A stretch of 64,000 nucleotides of DNA from Lachnospiraceae bacterium (GCA_910575035.1 CAJTDL010000005.1:186001-250000), one strand, 5' to 3'; positions 42,554 through 52,931 are shown, counted from the stretch's first letter. Notes: generated by a model from the letters alone, not told the origin. Made by a program: numbers and translations.

Positions 42554-43348
42554 TCATCTTCTCTGCCGATTGGCTTCATACATCAGCAGCGCAGCGGCAA
42601 CCGCTGCATTTAAAGATTCTACCCTTCCCTCCATCGGGATCTTAATATATGCATCTGCCATGCAGGCAATCTGCGGGCTAAGTCCATTCCCCTCATTCCC
42701 TACCAGAAACCCTGTGGGCTTTCTGTAATCCGGCTGGTCATAAACCATGGCTCCCTTTAAATGTGCCGCATATAAGGCAATGCCCTGCCCCTTCAGCTGC
42801 CGGATAGTATCCGGCAGGTCTGAAGTGATATAAAACGGCATACGGTATAAGGAACCCATCGTGCCACGGATTACCTTGGGATGGAAAATATCTACGGTAG
42901 GCTTGTCCATGATAATCCCTGTCACTCCAGCCCCTTCGCCGGTTCTGACCATCGTCCCAAGGTTTCCCGGATCTTGAATCCCCTCTAAAATTAATAAATG
43001 TGCATTTCCTGAATCTTCAGCCGTATCTGAAACGCCCGTCAGATCATCCAGGCTGTACCTTGGCATCTCCACCAGGCATAAAACCCCCTGGGGAGTCTCC
43101 GTGTCGCTGACAGCCCGAAATACCTGATCCGACACAACTTCGTAAGAATAGCCTGCAAGCTTTGCCATCTTCCCTTCCTCAGACAGGAAGGATTCTGAAA
43201 TATACATGGCCTGAATCCTCTCCCTGGGTGCTTCCAGGCACATTTTTAGCCCTTCTGCCACAAAAACCTGCTGCTCATAACGGGCTTTTGCCTTCCGGTT
43301 CAGCTGCTGGATACGCTTCATCTGCCGATTGGCAGTGCTGGTGATCAT
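42554..43348 (-). CDS. SpoU-family (TrmH/RlmB-like) RNA 2'-O-methyltransferase
   Basis: A 264-residue SPOUT methyltransferase. Motif 1 is LEGIQDPGNLGTMVRTGEGA, motif 2 is GFLVGNEGNGLSPQIA and motif 3 is IPMEGRVESLNAAVAAALLM, forming the knotted SAM site. An N-terminal L30e-like substrate-binding domain covers about residues 1-100. Target (rRNA or tRNA) is uncertain. The start is 11 bases after pfkA, so the two are cotranscribed. Confidence 0.93.
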   Translation of the reverse strand: MITSTANRQMKRIQQLNRKAKARYEQQVFVAEGLKMCLEAPRERIQAMYISESFLSEEGKMAKLAGYSYEVVSDQVFRAVSDTETPQGVLCLVEMPRYSLDDLTGVSDTAEDSGNAHLLILEGIQDPGNLGTMVRTGEGAGVTGIIMDKPTVDIFHPKVIRGTMGSLYRMPFYITSDLPDTIRQLKGQGIALYAAHLKGAMVYDQPDYRKPTGFLVGNEGNGLSPQIACMADAYIKIPMEGRVESLNAAVAAALLMYEANRQRR

Positions 43349-43359
43349 CCTGCCGCCCT

Positions 43360-44334
43360 CTAAGCGCTCAGGTTCTTGCAGATCTTAAACTGATAATCCG
43401 GAACCATCTTCTGCATAGACAATGCCTCATCAATATCGAAATCGGTGTAATTGCCATGGCAGTAAGCCACCACCCGGTTCGTCTTGCCCTGGCACAGTAA
43501 ATCCACGGCATATGCGCCCATAGTGGAGGCATAAACACGGTCCTTACAGGTGGGGCTTCCGCCGCGCTGCATGTGCCCTAAAATAGTAGCGCGTGTCTCA
43601 AGGCCTGTAGCTGCCTCAATACGTTTCGCCATGCTGCTGGAATGGCCAATCCCCTCTGCATTGATAATGATATGGTGCTTCTTCCCGCGCTTACGGTTTG
43701 CGATAATATTGTTCACCAACTTCTGCTCATCATAATCATATTTCTCTGGCAGCAGGATGTCTTCCGCCCCGTTGGCAATGCCGCACCACAATGCAATATA
43801 GCCTGCGCCGCGCCCCATAACCTCAATAATAGAACAGCGCTCATGGGAAGTGGATGTGTCACGGACCTTGTCAATGGCTTCCATAGCCGTATTCACTGCA
43901 GTGTCAAACCCAATCGTATACTCTGTGCAGGCAATATCCAAATCTATGGTCCCTGGGATCCCTACCGTGTTAATGCCCTGTGCCGCCAGCTTCTGCGCCC
44001 CGCGGAAGGAGCCGTCCCCGCCAATGACGATCAGCCCGTCAATGCCATGCTTTCTGCAGACCTCTGCCCCCAGGCGCTGCCCCTCCTCTGTGGTAAACTC
44101 CGGGCACCTGGCTGTCTGGAGGATCGTGCCGCCCCGCTGGATGGTGTCTGACACGTCCCTGGGCATCATGTCAATGATCTCACCCTGCAAAAGCCCTGCA
44201 TAGCCCCTTTTGATGCCTTTTACCTTCTTGCCATTAAAAATGGCCTCACGCACAACTGCGCGGATTGCCGCATTCATGCCCGGCGCATCGCCGCCGCTTG
44301 TAAGTACGCCAATTGTCTGAATCTCTTTTTCCAT
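43360..44334 (-). CDS. pfkA: ATP-dependent 6-phosphofructokinase
   Basis: A 324-residue PfkA. The ATP-binding start is IGVLTSGGDAPGMNAAIRAV, GGDGSFRGAQ follows, and the catalytic strand reads GIPGTIDLDIACTEYTIGFD. The usual consensus there is GTIDNDI, so both catalytic Asp residues are present but the intervening Asn is Leu. It phosphorylates fructose 6-phosphate in glycolysis. AGGAGGG supports the start, 66 bases after dnaE, a dnaE-pfkA order common in Firmicutes. Confidence 0.96.
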   Translation of the reverse strand: MEKEIQTIGVLTSGGDAPGMNAAIRAVVREAIFNGKKVKGIKRGYAGLLQGEIIDMMPRDVSDTIQRGGTILQTARCPEFTTEEGQRLGAEVCRKHGIDGLIVIGGDGSFRGAQKLAAQGINTVGIPGTIDLDIACTEYTIGFDTAVNTAMEAIDKVRDTSTSHERCSIIEVMGRGAGYIALWCGIANGAEDILLPEKYDYDEQKLVNNIIANRKRGKKHHIIINAEGIGHSSSMAKRIEAATGLETRATILGHMQRGGSPTCKDRVYASTMGAYAVDLLCQGKTNRVVAYCHGNYTDFDIDEALSMQKMVPDYQFKICKNLSA

Positions 44335-44400
44335 GTCCGTTCCCTCCTGTGTCGTCTATCATTCGTTCTGTTACCAGAATTTTTTCCATTCTCTTACATT

Positions 44401-47400
44401 CTAATATCTTTTCGCCAGATTTTCAATGCCCTTTTCTACAACTTTTACATTTTTTCTGCCTAAAAAATTAGTCAATCTGTTGATTACCTCTGGTACAATG
44501 CCAATATTCCGGCTGGGCGGCAGGCGTTTCATCAGCTTTTCACCAGAAATATAGATTACCACATTGTCCTTCCCATCACTGTCCTTTAGCATCTCAAACA
44601 GCTGGGATTCCTTATCCTCGTAATCCTTTCGGTCAGGAAACTGCAGCCACAGCTCTTTTTTCGTATCGTCAAAGGAATAGACCTTCTCACAGATGAGCTT
44701 GCTGTTCTTCTCCTCCTCGGTAGACACCCGCCCACGGACAAACACCTTGGCGTCTGTATCCAGTAAATGGCTGCTCTTTTCGTAGCTTTTGGGAAAAATA
44801 ATGACTTCCAAAGTGCCCACCAGATCCTCCAAGGTAATAAAAGCCATGGTTTGGTTCTGTTTCGTATATTTTACAGTCTTATCCACGATCATGCCGCCCA
44901 CCGTGGCAATCTCCCCTTCCCTGGCCTTCGTCTGCCCGCTTTCCTCATCCAGCATAAAATCTGTCGTCACCCTGGTAATATTTTTCCGCCATTTTTCCTC
45001 ATATTCCTCCAAGGGATGGCCGCTGATATAAATCCCCATCACCTCTTTTTCAAACCCCAGGTATATTTCCTTGGCATATTCCCCCACATCTGGCAGCTTC
45101 ACCTCAAAATCCGCCTTGGCCTCATCCCCTGCCAGGTCAAACAGCGTCATCTGCCCTGCCATAGTATTTTTCTTATCCTGGGTGACGTCATCCATAATCC
45201 TGGCATAAGCCATCATGCCCTGCTTCCTTGTGGCGCCTAAGCCATCCAAAGCCCCAGCCTTAATCAGGTTCTCCACCATACGCTTGTTGATCTCCCGGTC
45301 TGCCATACGGGCCAGGAAATCCTTCAGGCTGGTAAATTTGCCCCGCGCCCTGCGCTCCTCACAGAGCTTTTTGATAAAGGCGTGGCTGATGCCCTTAATG
45401 GCAGAAAGCCCATAGCGTATATCGTTCCCAGATACGGAAAAATTGCTCTCCCCCTCATTGACGCTGGGCGGGAGCACTTGAATCCCCATCTGCCTGCAGG
45501 AATAGATATACTCGGAAATCTTGCTGACATGATCCATAACAGAGCTCATCAATGACGCCATATATTCCACCGGGTAATAGTATTTCAGGTAGGCTGTCTG
45601 GTAAGCCACGACCGCATAGGCAGCCGCATGGGATTTATTAAAGGCATATTTTGCAAAATCCGTCATCTCATCAAAAATCCGGTTGGCCACTCCTGCTTCA
45701 ATCCCATTGCTGGCACAACCTGGAACGCCCTCTTCCGGATTGCCATAGACAAAATTTTTCCGCTCCTGCTCCATGACAGAGGCTTTCTTTTTGGACATGG
45801 CACGCCGCACCAGGTCGCTGCGCCCCAGAGTATACCCGGCCAGATCCCTTACGATCTGCATTACCTGTTCTTGGTAGACGATGCACCCATAGGTAGGCGC
45901 CAAAATCGGCTCCAGCTGCGGGCAGTCATAGGTTACCGTATCTGGATTGTTCTTGCCGCGGATATAGGCCGGGATAAAGTCCATGGGGCCTGGGCGGTAC
46001 AGGGAAATCCCTGCAATCACATCCTCCAGGCTCTGGGGCTTCAGCTCCTTCATAAAGCTTTTCATCCCCGCGCTCTCTAGCTGGAATACCCCATCTGTCC
46101 TGCCTGTCCCCAGGGAATCCAGCACTGCCTTATCATCAAAATCAATCTTGTCTATATCCAGCTGGATCTTGCGATTGTCCTGAATCAGGCGGACGGCATT
46201 CTGCAGCACCGTCAGGTTCCGAAGCCCCAAAAAGTCCATTTTCAAAAGCCCCAGCTCCTCCAGGACCGTCATGGTAAACTGGGTCGTGACCGCGCCGTCA
46301 GCCCCCCTGGAAAGGGGCACAAATTCATCCACTGCCTTAGAGCTGATCACCACTCCGGCAGCATGCATAGAGGTATGCCGGGGCAGCCCCTCCAGGCGCT
46401 TGGACATATCAATCAGCCTCCCTACGCTCTCATCCTTTTCGTAAAGGCCCTTCAGCTCTCGGTTCATATCCAAAGCCTTGTCAATGGTAATCCCCAGCTC
46501 TGTGGGGATCTGTTTGGCAATGGAATCTACAAAGGCATAAGGCAGATCCATGACCCTTCCCACGTCGCGGATTACGCCCCTGGCTGCCATGGTTCCGAAG
46601 GTAACAATCTGCACCACCCGGTCCTTGCCGTATTTTTGGCTTACATAGTCGATTACTTCCTGCCTGCGCTCCACACAGAAGTCAATATCAATATCCGGCA
46701 TGGTCACCCGCTCCGGATTCAGGAACCGCTCAAAGATCAGGCTGTAGCGCAGCGGGTCGATATTGGTGATCTCCAAGGCATAAGACACTACCGAGCCAGC
46801 CGCGCTGCCGCGCCCGGGCCCTACTGCAATCCCATGCTCCCTGGCAAAGTGGATAAAATCCCACACGATCAAAAAGTAATCCACATACCCCATCTGCCGG
46901 ATAATATCCAGCTCATACTGCAGCTGTCCCTTAATTTCCTCATAGGAAACCTGCCCTTCCCTGCCTGGGATAGATACCATGCCATCCTGCGCCGGATACC
47001 TGCGCCCTAACCCTTCATAACACAGTTTATTCAGGTACTCCCAGGAATCATACCCTTCTGGCACATCAAATTTGGGCAGTTTGGTCACGCCAAACTCAAT
47101 CTCCACATGGCACCTGTCCGCAATCTTCTGGGTATTCTCCAAAGCCTCCAGGGCATAAGGAAACAGCGCCTTCATCTGCTCCTCTGACTTTACATAATAC
47201 TGCCCGCCTTCATACCGCATACGGTTCTCATCTGCCAGCTTCTTTCCAGTCTGTATGCACAGCAGGATATCGTGGGAATCCACATCTGTATCATAGGTGT
47301 AATGGACATCATTGGTGGCTACCAGGGGAATGCCTGTATCCTTGCTGAGCCGCAGAAGCTGCTGGTTCACATGCTTCTGCTCTGGCAGCCCATGATCCTG

Positions 47401-47925
47401 CAGCTCCAGGAAATAATTGCCATGGCCAAAGACGCCATCATACCACAGGGCAGTTTTTTTGGCTTCCTCATAGAACCCCCTGGCAAGGTGCTTTTGCACC
47501 TCCCCAGCCAGGCAGGCGCTTAGGACGATCAGCCCTTCGTGGTAGGTTTCCAGAACCTCCCGGTCTACACGCGGCCGGTAATAATAGCCTTCTGTAAACC
47601 CCCGGGACACAATTTTCATCAGGTTACTGTATCCCAGGTTATTTTCCGCCAGCAGGATCAGGTGGAAATAGCGGTCTTCCCCCTCCATCTTTTCCCGGTC
47701 AAAGCGGGAGCCTGGGGCAACATAGACTTCGCAGCCTAAAATGGGGTTAATGCCTGCTTCCCTGGCCGCGCGGTAAAAATCAATTACACCGTACATCACG
47801 CCATGGTCTGTGATGGCAGCTGCATCCATGCCTAGTTCCTTGACCCTGGCCACATATTCTTTTATTTTATTGGAACCATCCAGAAGGCTGTACTCTGTAT
47901 GGACATGGAGATGGGCAAATGACAT
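44401..47925 (-). CDS. dnaE: DNA polymerase III alpha subunit DnaE
   Basis: A 1174-residue replicative polymerase subunit of DnaE type. The N-terminal PHP domain starts with FAHLHVHTEYSLLDGSNKIK. The palm domain contains GPGRGSAAGSVVSYALEI and the PDIDIDFC catalytic Asp motif. The helix-hairpin-helix segment and C-terminal OB fold (VGGMIVDKTVKYTKQNQTMA) complete it. The start was set at the ATG with AGGAGGG upstream, which also matches the family start. It heads the dnaE-pfkA-spoU operon. Confidence 0.97.
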   Translation of the reverse strand: MSFAHLHVHTEYSLLDGSNKIKEYVARVKELGMDAAAITDHGVMYGVIDFYRAAREAGINPILGCEVYVAPGSRFDREKMEGEDRYFHLILLAENNLGYSNLMKIVSRGFTEGYYYRPRVDREVLETYHEGLIVLSACLAGEVQKHLARGFYEEAKKTALWYDGVFGHGNYFLELQDHGLPEQKHVNQQLLRLSKDTGIPLVATNDVHYTYDTDVDSHDILLCIQTGKKLADENRMRYEGGQYYVKSEEQMKALFPYALEALENTQKIADRCHVEIEFGVTKLPKFDVPEGYDSWEYLNKLCYEGLGRRYPAQDGMVSIPGREGQVSYEEIKGQLQYELDIIRQMGYVDYFLIVWDFIHFAREHGIAVGPGRGSAAGSVVSYALEITNIDPLRYSLIFERFLNPERVTMPDIDIDFCVERRQEVIDYVSQKYGKDRVVQIVTFGTMAARGVIRDVGRVMDLPYAFVDSIAKQIPTELGITIDKALDMNRELKGLYEKDESVGRLIDMSKRLEGLPRHTSMHAAGVVISSKAVDEFVPLSRGADGAVTTQFTMTVLEELGLLKMDFLGLRNLTVLQNAVRLIQDNRKIQLDIDKIDFDDKAVLDSLGTGRTDGVFQLESAGMKSFMKELKPQSLEDVIAGISLYRPGPMDFIPAYIRGKNNPDTVTYDCPQLEPILAPTYGCIVYQEQVMQIVRDLAGYTLGRSDLVRRAMSKKKASVMEQERKNFVYGNPEEGVPGCASNGIEAGVANRIFDEMTDFAKYAFNKSHAAAYAVVAYQTAYLKYYYPVEYMASLMSSVMDHVSKISEYIYSCRQMGIQVLPPSVNEGESNFSVSGNDIRYGLSAIKGISHAFIKKLCEERRARGKFTSLKDFLARMADREINKRMVENLIKAGALDGLGATRKQGMMAYARIMDDVTQDKKNTMAGQMTLFDLAGDEAKADFEVKLPDVGEYAKEIYLGFEKEVMGIYISGHPLEEYEEKWRKNITRVTTDFMLDEESGQTKAREGEIATVGGMIVDKTVKYTKQNQTMAFITLEDLVGTLEVIIFPKSYEKSSHLLDTDAKVFVRGRVSTEEEKNSKLICEKVYSFDDTKKELWLQFPDRKDYEDKESQLFEMLKDSDGKDNVVIYISGEKLMKRLPPSRNIGIVPEVINRLTNFLGRKNVKVVEKGIENLAKRY

Positions 47926-48339
47926 GGGGTTCCCTCCTTTTCGCATTTTATTCTCTGTGTTTGCTTCACTGTGTCAGATTTTCCTTGTTCTTCTATGGTT
48001 CTGGTTATTGTGTATTTTGCATGCTTTTTCTTTGGGTTTGCACTGCCTTTTCACTTATGCGTTTTCAGGCATTGCTTTTATTTTATCACAAAATCGCCCA
48101 TTTTCCTATCCTAAAATCAGATAGGGGGATGGCAGCAAAATACTGGGGAATTGATAAGAGTCCGTCCCCTCCCTGGCAGACACCTGTCCACTCCCATCGC
48201 CAACCAATAAAATCCCCTAGGTTACTGACATTAGCCGTGAATAGTAACATCAATTATAAGCTTATCCTGTCAGTACATGGGCAATATATTGACTATAAAT
48301 TAGGGATAGAATATAATAGGGAAAAAGGAGGCGGTTATT
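47926..48339. other. Intergenic region with repeat fragments
   Basis: Contains the dnaE upstream region, a fragment (about 48169-48210) related to the dispersed repeat near 33113, and a lone end of the GTTACTATTCA repeat family (GCCGTGAATAGTAAC at 48234-48248). An AAAAAGGAGG ribosome binding site at its right end serves the broken Uma2 gene. No gene is supported. Confidence 0.5.
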
Positions 48340-48880
48340 ATGAAGGCATTGAGAAAGGAAAAAATATATACGATAGATGATATTTATGCTTTGCCAGATG
48401 GAAAACGGGCAGAGTTGATTGACGGACAAATGCATAGGATGGCTCCACCTGGCAGGACACATCTAAAAATACTATTTTCATTCAGCAGGACAATCGCCGA
48501 TTATATTGATTCTAATGGGGGGCGAATGCAAAGTAAGCATTGCGCCATTTGCAGTATTTCTCAATGAAAACGACAAAACATACGCAGAACCGGATATATA
48601 AGTAATCTGTGGCCAATCCAAGCTGGATGAAAAAGGGTGCCATGGCGAGCCAGATTGGATTATTGAGATTGTTTCTCCTGGAAGCAAGACAATGGACTAT
48701 TTTACAGAGTTGTTCCAATACCGTGCTGCTGGCGTACGGGAATATTGGATTGTGTATCCGATAAAAAATCAAATATTGGCGTATCATTTTGAACGAGAAA
48801 CGATGGAACCATATTCCTTTGGCGAAGATATGCCAGCAGGAATCTACGAAAATTTTTCTATAATTGTACACAACACCTAA
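48340..48880 (+). pseudogene. Broken Uma2-family (DUF820) nuclease-like gene
   Basis: Starts MKALRKEKIYTIDDIYALPD and reads as Uma2 to DSNGG. A run of six G at about 48517 then shifts the frame. Dropping one G restores GECKVSIAPFAVFLNENDKT and AEPDI, after which TAA stands where the family has Ser (DISVIC). The frame resumes VICGQSKLDEKGCHGEPDWI and runs to the end. Two independent lesions make this a true pseudogene. Uma2 proteins have a PD-(D/E)xK-like fold; their role is uncertain. Confidence 0.9.
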
Positions 48881-48895
48881 GAAAGGACATTCCCT

Positions 48896-49786
48896 ATGAA
48901 AATTTTAAAAAAAGCAGGAAGCATTTTATTTTGCCTGCTCCCAGCTCTATTGGCACTGGGAATCCAGATTATAGTAACCTTTGCGGGAGTCTTCCTGAAG
49001 ATTCTATTTGTAATCGCAAATGACCCAGCCGTCTTCCAAGGCTCATCCCTTTACAATGCAGAACAAACCATTGCCCAATTAAGCAGCGACAGCCAGTTTC
49101 TGGCTGGGATTTCTGCCATATACGCCCTCTTAGCGGCAATCGCCCTTGGCATATGGTACAGGCTCCGTTTCGTGCCAAAGCACAGGGTCCGCCGCAAGGC
49201 TTCCTCCCTGATGAACCCCTGTATACTGGGAGGACTGCTCCTTTTAACGGTTGGGATGCAGTACATATCCTCCTATATGGTAATGCTCATCGCCGCTGTC
49301 AGCCCTGGATGGTTTGAGTCCTACCAAAGCATCATGGAAAGCATTGGCTTTGATAATATCACGCCGCTTCTGGCCATTTACACCGTCCTGATCGCGCCTG
49401 TAAGCGAAGAATTGATCTTCCGCGGCGTCACGCTTAAATACGCCTCCAAAGCCATGCCCTTCTTTTTTGCAAACATATTCCAGGCATTTTTGTTTGGAGC
49501 CTTCCATGGAAATATGGTACAGGGAATCTATGCCTTCGTGGCAGGCCTGTTCTGCGGCTATGTCTGCTATAAAGGGGGGAGCTTATACCTGTCCATCCTG
49601 TTCCACATGATGTTCAATTTATGGGGAGCATTTGCCCCAGGCTTTTTATCTTACAGCGGGGAATCTATCTGGATCCACCTTGGCATTGCCCTACTGGCAG
49701 CGGCCATATCCGTTGGAGGCCTTTTCCTATACCGAAAAGGAATTGACCTACGGGAAGAAAAAGCATATCCTGACAGGAATCCATAA
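48896..49786 (+). CDS. CPBP-family intramembrane metalloprotease
   Basis: A 296-residue protein with about eight transmembrane helices. The CPBP/CAAX motifs are SEELIFRG (motif 1), FLFGAFHGN (motif 2) and LFHMMFNLWG (motif 3), giving the Glu-Glu/His/His-Asn active site within the membrane. Members process prenylated proteins in eukaryotes and give bacteriocin self-immunity or unknown proteolysis in Firmicutes. No bacteriocin gene is seen nearby. It starts 16 bases after the Uma2 pseudogene. Confidence 0.9.
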   Translation: MKILKKAGSILFCLLPALLALGIQIIVTFAGVFLKILFVIANDPAVFQGSSLYNAEQTIAQLSSDSQFLAGISAIYALLAAIALGIWYRLRFVPKHRVRRKASSLMNPCILGGLLLLTVGMQYISSYMVMLIAAVSPGWFESYQSIMESIGFDNITPLLAIYTVLIAPVSEELIFRGVTLKYASKAMPFFFANIFQAFLFGAFHGNMVQGIYAFVAGLFCGYVCYKGGSLYLSILFHMMFNLWGAFAPGFLSYSGESIWIHLGIALLAAAISVGGLFLYRKGIDLREEKAYPDRNP

Positions 49787-49814
49787 GAACCTAAAAGAAA
49801 TTTCTATTTTGGTT

Positions 49815-49845
49815 GGGCTGCCATTTCCTGGCAGCCCCACTTTTA
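49815..49845 (+). terminator. Probable terminator after the CPBP protease gene
   Basis: GGGCTGCC/GGCAGCCC stem with a 7-base loop, followed by CACTTTTA. The T-tract is short, so strength is uncertain. Confidence 0.6.
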
Positions 49846-49848
49846 CTA

Positions 49849-49908
49849 TTAACCTATTTGCTGTTAACCTATTTGCTATTTACCTATTTGCCATTAAGCT
49901 ATTTCTTC
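49849..49908. repeat. 15-base tandem repeat, four units
   Basis: Four units of TTAACCTATTTGCTG with drift (third TTTACC..., fourth TTAAGC...). The last unit runs into the 3' end of the broken surface-protein gene, so repeat growth may have touched its stop region. Confidence 0.75.
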
Positions 49909-51444
49909 ACTTTCACAGCATTTGAAATTTTTCCACTGCTGCCTAAGGCTTTCTTCTTTGTAACCACCTTATAATAGTATGTCTTATTGGATTTTACCTT
50001 GGTATCCACATAGGCCTGTTTGGAGGCAGATACCTTGGCAATCTTTACAAAACCTTTGTTTTTCTTAGTGGAACGGTAAATATCATATCCTGTTGCGCCC
50101 TTGGCCTTCTTCCATGTCACTTTCACGCGCTGTTTCCCATCCTGCTTGGCCGTTACTTTTTTGGTATTTGCTGGCAAAGCAGCCACGCTTACAGCGTTGG
50201 AAACCTTACCGCTGCTATATTTTCCTTTCGTCCCCGAAACCACCTTATAATAATATTTCTGATTCACCTTTGCCTTTTTGTCCAGGTAAGCCAGTTTGGA
50301 AGCGGAAACCCTCGCAACCTTCACAAATCCTTTATCCTTCTGGGTGGAGCGGTACACATAATATGCAGATGCGCCCTTCACTTTTTTCCAAGTGACTTTT
50401 ACACACTAACGTATCTTGCCCCACCAGGGCCTTCTGGCTTGCTGTCAGCCCTTCATAAGCAGCCCGGGCTTCCTGGATCTGAGCCTCTTTCTCCAGGGTC
50501 ACCGTCCCGATGGCATTGATTTTTTGAGCCACTGCATTGGCTGCATTTTGATCCGCTTCTTCCTTCTTTAAATCAGCAAGAGCCTGCTCTGCATCTTCCA
50601 ATACTTTCAAAAGCCCTGCCCCTACCAGCTCTTTCTGAATGGCTGTCAAGGCTTCATAAGCAGCCCGGGCTTCCTGGATTGCCGCTTCTGACTCCAGGGT
50701 CACCGCCCCGATGGCACTGATCTTTTGGGCCGCTACATCGGCTGCATTCTTGTCTGCTTCTTCCTTCTTTAAATCAGCAAGAGCCTGCTCTGCATCTTCC
50801 AATACCTCTAAAAGCCCTGCGCCTACCAGCGCTTTCTGCGCCGCTGTCAAGCTGTCATAAGACTGGCGCGCAGACTTTATAGCCGCCTCAGATTCCAGGG
50901 TTACCTCACCAATGGATTCAATTTTCCGGATCACTGCATCAGCTGCTTCCCGATCCGCATCCCTGATTTCTATTTCAATGGTATCCGTTAACCCAGAAGC
51001 TATGCTTCTTACCGTAATTTCCGCCGTTCCTGCTGTAAGGGCCGTTAATTGCCCGCTTACGCTGACAGAAGCCACCTTTGGATTGCTGCTTGTAAAGGCC
51101 ACTGCCTGGTTCGTCGCATTTTGGGGCAGGATATCCGCTGCCAGACGGTATGTATTCCCACACCAGAACACTTCTTCTGGAGCTTTCAGCTTTACAGACG
51201 TCACCTTAATATGCTCGCCGTAGTATGGTTCAACCGTAACCTGGCACTCTGCCCTCACAGACTCATCTGCTATGGAGTAAGCAGCGACCACTGCTGTTCC
51301 GGCAGATCCTTTTGCTGATACCGTGCCTTCGGAGGAAACAGCCACAAGTTCTGGATTGGAGGATTTCCAACCTATGCTGACCTGGTAATAGAATCCCTCA
51401 AAGATCAGCAACACATAATATTTTCGCTGCATTGCCAAACACAA
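49899..51444 (-). pseudogene. Remnant of a large surface protein (Big2, helical repeats, Fn3)
   Basis: Reading the minus strand, the remnant starts inside a Big2-type Ig domain (IGWKSSNPELVAVSSEGTVS) with no signal peptide. A second Ig domain follows, then three copies of a 65-70 residue helical repeat (VTLESEAAIQEARAAYEALT, QKALVG...LEDAEQALADLKK). At about 50403-50415 the frame breaks: the third repeat stops after LVGQDTL, and from 50402 a different frame reads VKVTWKKVKGASAYYVYRST, two fibronectin-III-like domains to the end. The junction is a deletion or rearrangement rather than a single base slip, because a stop sits between the frames. Both the 5' end and the middle are lost. Confidence 0.82.
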
Positions 51445-51543
51445 TGCAGCGAATTTTTGTAGAATGCAGCCGTGCCATCCGGATCCATTTCCAAGTTATA
51501 AAATCCAAAATATATGCTATAATGAATGTGGATTATCAGTAAC

Positions 51544-52674
51544 CTACCCTTTCAATTTCTCCACAAAATCTGCCATAGCCTCTGAAACCTTAATCTGCTG
51601 CGGACAGACTGCCTCGCAGCTTCTGCACCCCACGCAGGCGCTTGGCTGCTTTTCCTTTGGAACAGCCATCAATGCCATAGGCGCAATAAATCCGCCCTCC
51701 GTAAAGCTATGCTCATTGTAAAGCTCAATCAAAGAGGGAATATCCAACCCCTGGGGGCAATGGCTGACGCAATAATGGCATGCGGTGCATGGCAGCGTCT
51801 TATTCAGCATATCTGACGCAACCCCCAGCAGGGCTTCCATCTCCTGTTCTGTCAAAGGCCGTTCTTCCTCAAAGGTCTTGATATTTTCCTGAAGCTGCCC
51901 CATATCCGACATCCCGGAAAGCACCACCGTCACCTCTGGAAGGGATTGCAGGAAACGGAACGCCCAAACCGGAACCTTTTCATCCGGGCAAATTGCATTC
52001 AGCTTTTCCCCTGCAGCCTTTGGCAGCTTTGCCAGCTTCCCGCCCCGCAATGGCTCCATTACCCAGATTGGGATCTTATGCTCCCGCAGCAATTCCACCT
52101 TCGCCTTTGCATCCTGGAAATCCCAATCCACATAGTTAAGCTGGATCTGGCAAAATTCCATATCCTTCCCATAAGCGTCCAGAAAACGCTTCATAACCTC
52201 ACAGCTCCCATGGGCAGAGAATCCCAAATGGCGGATACGCCCATTTTCCTTCTGCTTCATCAGATATTCATAAATGCCATACTGCTTGTCTAAATAAGCG
52301 TCAATATTCATCTCACAGACATTGTGGAACAAATAAAAATCAAAATATTCCACCTGGCATTTCTCCAACTGCTTCTCAAAAATTTCTTCCACTTTGGGCA
52401 TATTTGAGAGGTCATACCCCGGAAATTTTGTGGCAAGGCAAAAGCTCTCCCTTGGGTATTTCTTTAATGCCTTCCCGATCACAAGCTCTGAATTGCCTGC
52501 ATGGTAGCCCCAGGCCGTATCATAGTAATTGATCCCCTGTTCCATGGCATAAGCTACCATTTCCCCTGCCCGATCTTCATCAATCCTGCTGTCATCCCCC
52601 TCTATAACAGGAAGGCGCATTGCCCCCAAGCCAAGGGCAGACAGCTTCAAGCCCTGAAATTCCTTATAATACAT
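51544..52674 (-). CDS. Aldo/keto reductase with C-terminal 2x[4Fe-4S] domain
   Basis: A 376-residue protein. Residues 1-270 are an aldo/keto reductase TIM barrel: LGLGAMRLPVI, then NYYDTAWGYHAGNSE with the catalytic Asp/Tyr. The C-terminus has two iron-sulfur motifs, CTACHYCVSHCPQGLDIP and CVGCRSCEAVCPQQI. This fusion is frequent in anaerobic Clostridia; substrate is unknown. AGGAGG supports the start. Confidence 0.93.
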   Translation of the reverse strand: MYYKEFQGLKLSALGLGAMRLPVIEGDDSRIDEDRAGEMVAYAMEQGINYYDTAWGYHAGNSELVIGKALKKYPRESFCLATKFPGYDLSNMPKVEEIFEKQLEKCQVEYFDFYLFHNVCEMNIDAYLDKQYGIYEYLMKQKENGRIRHLGFSAHGSCEVMKRFLDAYGKDMEFCQIQLNYVDWDFQDAKAKVELLREHKIPIWVMEPLRGGKLAKLPKAAGEKLNAICPDEKVPVWAFRFLQSLPEVTVVLSGMSDMGQLQENIKTFEEERPLTEQEMEALLGVASDMLNKTLPCTACHYCVSHCPQGLDIPSLIELYNEHSFTEGGFIAPMALMAVPKEKQPSACVGCRSCEAVCPQQIKVSEAMADFVEKLKG

Positions 52675-52931
52675 TCTCTGCTCCTCCTTTTCCTGAAATG
52701 ATTCCTGCCCTCAGGCAGTGCAGCTGCAGGCATTTCCAGCCTATTCTGATGCTGAAGCTATAAACATTTCCAGCCTATTCCAACACTGCAGCTGCAAATT
52801 CATCTCATTTCAGTATAAAACAAATCAGGAAATATGGCAAATACTTTTCTCCTATGCCTTCCCATAGCATTTAAGTATCATTACGGTTCTCTCACTGAAT
52901 GCGCACCCCCTACCCCCGTTTTGTTGGGCTG
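52675..52931. other. Intergenic region with imperfect direct repeat
   Basis: CATTTCCAGCCTATTC occurs twice (near 52730 and 52768), each followed by a similar CTGAAGCT/CTGCAGCT tail. No gene is seen. Confidence 0.5.
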
